64,000 nt of DNA. Source: Undaria pinnatifida (lineage: Eukaryota; Sar; Phaeophyceae; Laminariales; Alariaceae). The stretch lies in contig JABAKD010000028.1 in assembly GCA_012845835.1 (NCBI GenBank), positions 186,001 to 250,000 on the forward strand. The letters run 5' to 3'. A program made the position numbers and the translations under genes. Of this stretch, positions 63,501 through 64,000 are shown in pieces. Under the pieces are notes generated by a model, which saw nothing but the letters and a program-made list of their open reading frames with translations, was not told where the DNA came from and ran no database searches. Position 1 is the first letter of the stretch, and every line of letters starts with the position of its first letter.

Positions 63501-64000
63501 CCCCCGTGTGCATACTCGTAAAGTTCGTGGGGACTTTTTCTTGGGGACAAATTGACTCGCGGAAAGCGCGAGAGCGTGAGTTCGCAACACTCGATGAAAA
63601 ATCGACGAGCAGTGAGATTGCTGAACCCTATGCGCGATAAACACTGAAGGCAAGAACCGGGGGGGAGAAGGGACGACACCTGTGACCACGGCTTATCCGG
63701 AAGCCGGAAAAGTAGATGTGTGTGAATATATATATACATATCTCAACACGATAAATCGTTTCTATGCTCATTGCTCTCAAAAAGGTATTCTTTGTTGTGT
63801 GGGGAAAGAGAGCTCAGGACTCACGTGAGGACGCCGAAAACTATTTTAGGCGTACGAGCATGCGTCGATGGACGAGAGAAGGGCAAGATAACGAAAAAAA
63901 ACGCACTGTCTCACCTCGGGGGCAGCCCAAGGCAGGCTCATGCCGACTGTTTCTCGCGGCTTGGTCGTGTAGGTGGCCAGACGCGTCGTGTGTTGCGTCC
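59777..64000 (-). CDS. Protein kinase (TKL/Raf-like), C-terminal part, two exons seen
   Basis: Exons 64000-63915 and 60550-59777 join in phase 0 (GAG|GTGAGA, CCCAG|GTG). The first ends ETVGMSLPWAAPE, the activation-loop end and APE motif (PWAAPE instead of the usual RWMAPE). The second continues VLNRQGPSFKTDVYSFGMVV, with the DxYSFG(M)xxWE of tyrosine-kinase-like Ser/Thr kinases, then ACWAQAPSSRPAFKNIL, the subdomain XI arginine motif. A ~170-residue Ser/Ala/Glu-rich tail follows. The ATP-binding half, HRD and DFG lie beyond 64000. Catalytic activity and targets cannot be judged from this part. Confidence 0.85.
61200..61621. mobile_element. TIR family D element, degraded, in the kinase intron
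   Basis: Left TGCTACGATGATAGAGG, right (inverted) CTCTCTATCGTACCACGCGT. Interior GAGGCTCCTAACCCCTTGTG. Longer than typical; may be composite. Confidence 0.55.
61715..61995. mobile_element. TIR family D element, left part
   Basis: Left GACGCGTGCTACGTAGAGAGG in two pieces, then GGGCGGGGCTCC, CCCCTTCAGAACCCCCAAAA and CGGCTTTCCAGCTGCATAGG. The right terminus is replaced by repeat M. Confidence 0.65.
62010..62240 (+). repeat. Dispersed repeat M, copy 2, poly-C terminated
   Basis: GATAGATGGTGGCCGCAGGC, CGCCCAAATGTTGGAGGTGT, GGAACGGTGCTCCGTCCC, GCGTGGTCAATGGTCGAATG, CAACAAATGAGTACCCCC: collinear with 36745-36960. Confidence 0.8.
62461..62729. mobile_element. TIR family D element, 269 bp (clean ends)
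   Basis: Left GACGCGTGCTACGACAGAGG, right (inverted) CCCCCATCGTAGCACGCGTC. Interior GGAGCTCCCTTAACCCAAAA, TATACCTAGGCCATGGGATT, CTCCCAAATTGAGGGGTAGT. Confidence 0.88.
63130..63345 (+). repeat. SINE-like family A copy, full length
   Basis: Starts CAGCTTGCGCCGCCGGAGTA, includes GGGAACCGAAGGACACGCCA and CAATTGAGTTAAATCGACAC, ends CCGCCGGAGGATAAAAAAAA. The best plus-strand copy. Confidence 0.85.
63440..63715 (+). mobile_element. tRNA-headed SINE, family S2 copy 2
   Basis: Head GCTCCGGTGGCGTATCAGGT (A box TGGCGTATCAGG) and GTGAGTTCAAATCCCCCCGT (B box) spaced as in a tRNA gene, then ACTTTTTCTTGGGGACAAAT, GAAAAATCGACGAGC, TGCGCGATAAACACTGAAGG and GGGGGGGAGAAGGGACGACA. Collinear with 17156-17420. 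Confidence 0.7.
63915..64000 (-). CDS. Kinase exon, partial at the window edge
   Basis: Minus strand encodes RLATYTTKPRETVGMSLPWA then APE, phase 0, donor GTGAGA (complement of 63909-63914). Open to the edge. Confidence 0.8.

Overview
This is a nuclear window from a eukaryote with long introns and many transposons, not a prokaryote or organelle. GT-AG introns of up to 8 kb, a mitochondrial carrier with an aberrant signature motif, and dense G/C homopolymers and microsatellites suggest a stramenopile (heterokont) alga, most likely a brown alga. That placement is inference from style and protein similarity remembered without a search.

Five protein-coding genes can be reconstructed. (1) The 3' end of a mitochondrial carrier family gene lies on + (exons 833-1138 and 2951-3124; its 5' part was not found). 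(2) and (3) Two paralogous NF-YB (CCAAT-binding factor, histone fold) genes lie head-to-tail on -, each with two exons split at the same codon: A = 19637-19500 + 11459-11142, B = 30313-30176 + 23354-23031, with introns of 8.0 and 6.8 kb. (4) A nine-exon coiled-coil gene with a C-terminal GRIP domain (golgin type) lies on +, 30586-47825. It starts 272 bp from NF-YB B in divergent orientation. (5) The 3' end of a TKL/Raf-like protein kinase lies on - (exons 64000-63915 and 60550-59777) and continues beyond the right edge.

Most of the rest is repeats, many with sequence-level proof of transposition. They include a 1.65 kb hAT element with a perfect 8-bp target duplication carrying a second nested hAT-like element, a PIF/Harbinger-like element inserted into a 65-bp tandem repeat, and at least five families of short TIR elements. 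There are also two tRNA-headed SINE families, a poly-A-tailed 5'-truncated SINE-like family, a TRIM-like mini LTR retrotransposon, other LTR remnants, and a 3 kb foldback-like complex with a 188-bp near-perfect palindrome.

The most unusual signal is at exon edges. In the carrier gene and at three places in the GRIP gene, the end (or start) of a coding exon together with its splice site is copied two to six times into the adjoining intron in degenerate form. In the GRIP gene several acceptors also sit directly after large pyrimidine- or T/G-rich microsatellites. This suggests that introns here grow by tandem duplication across splice sites followed by decay, with repeated splice signals possibly still usable.

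Layout: 0-3.1 kb carrier; 3.1-11.1 kb intergenic repeats and satellites; 11.1-19.6 kb NF-YB A; 19.6-23.0 kb intergenic; 23.0-30.3 kb NF-YB B, whose intron holds the TRIM, hAT and Harbinger elements; 30.6-47.8 kb GRIP gene; 47.8-59.2 kb intergenic repeats; 59.2-64 kb kinase 3' end.
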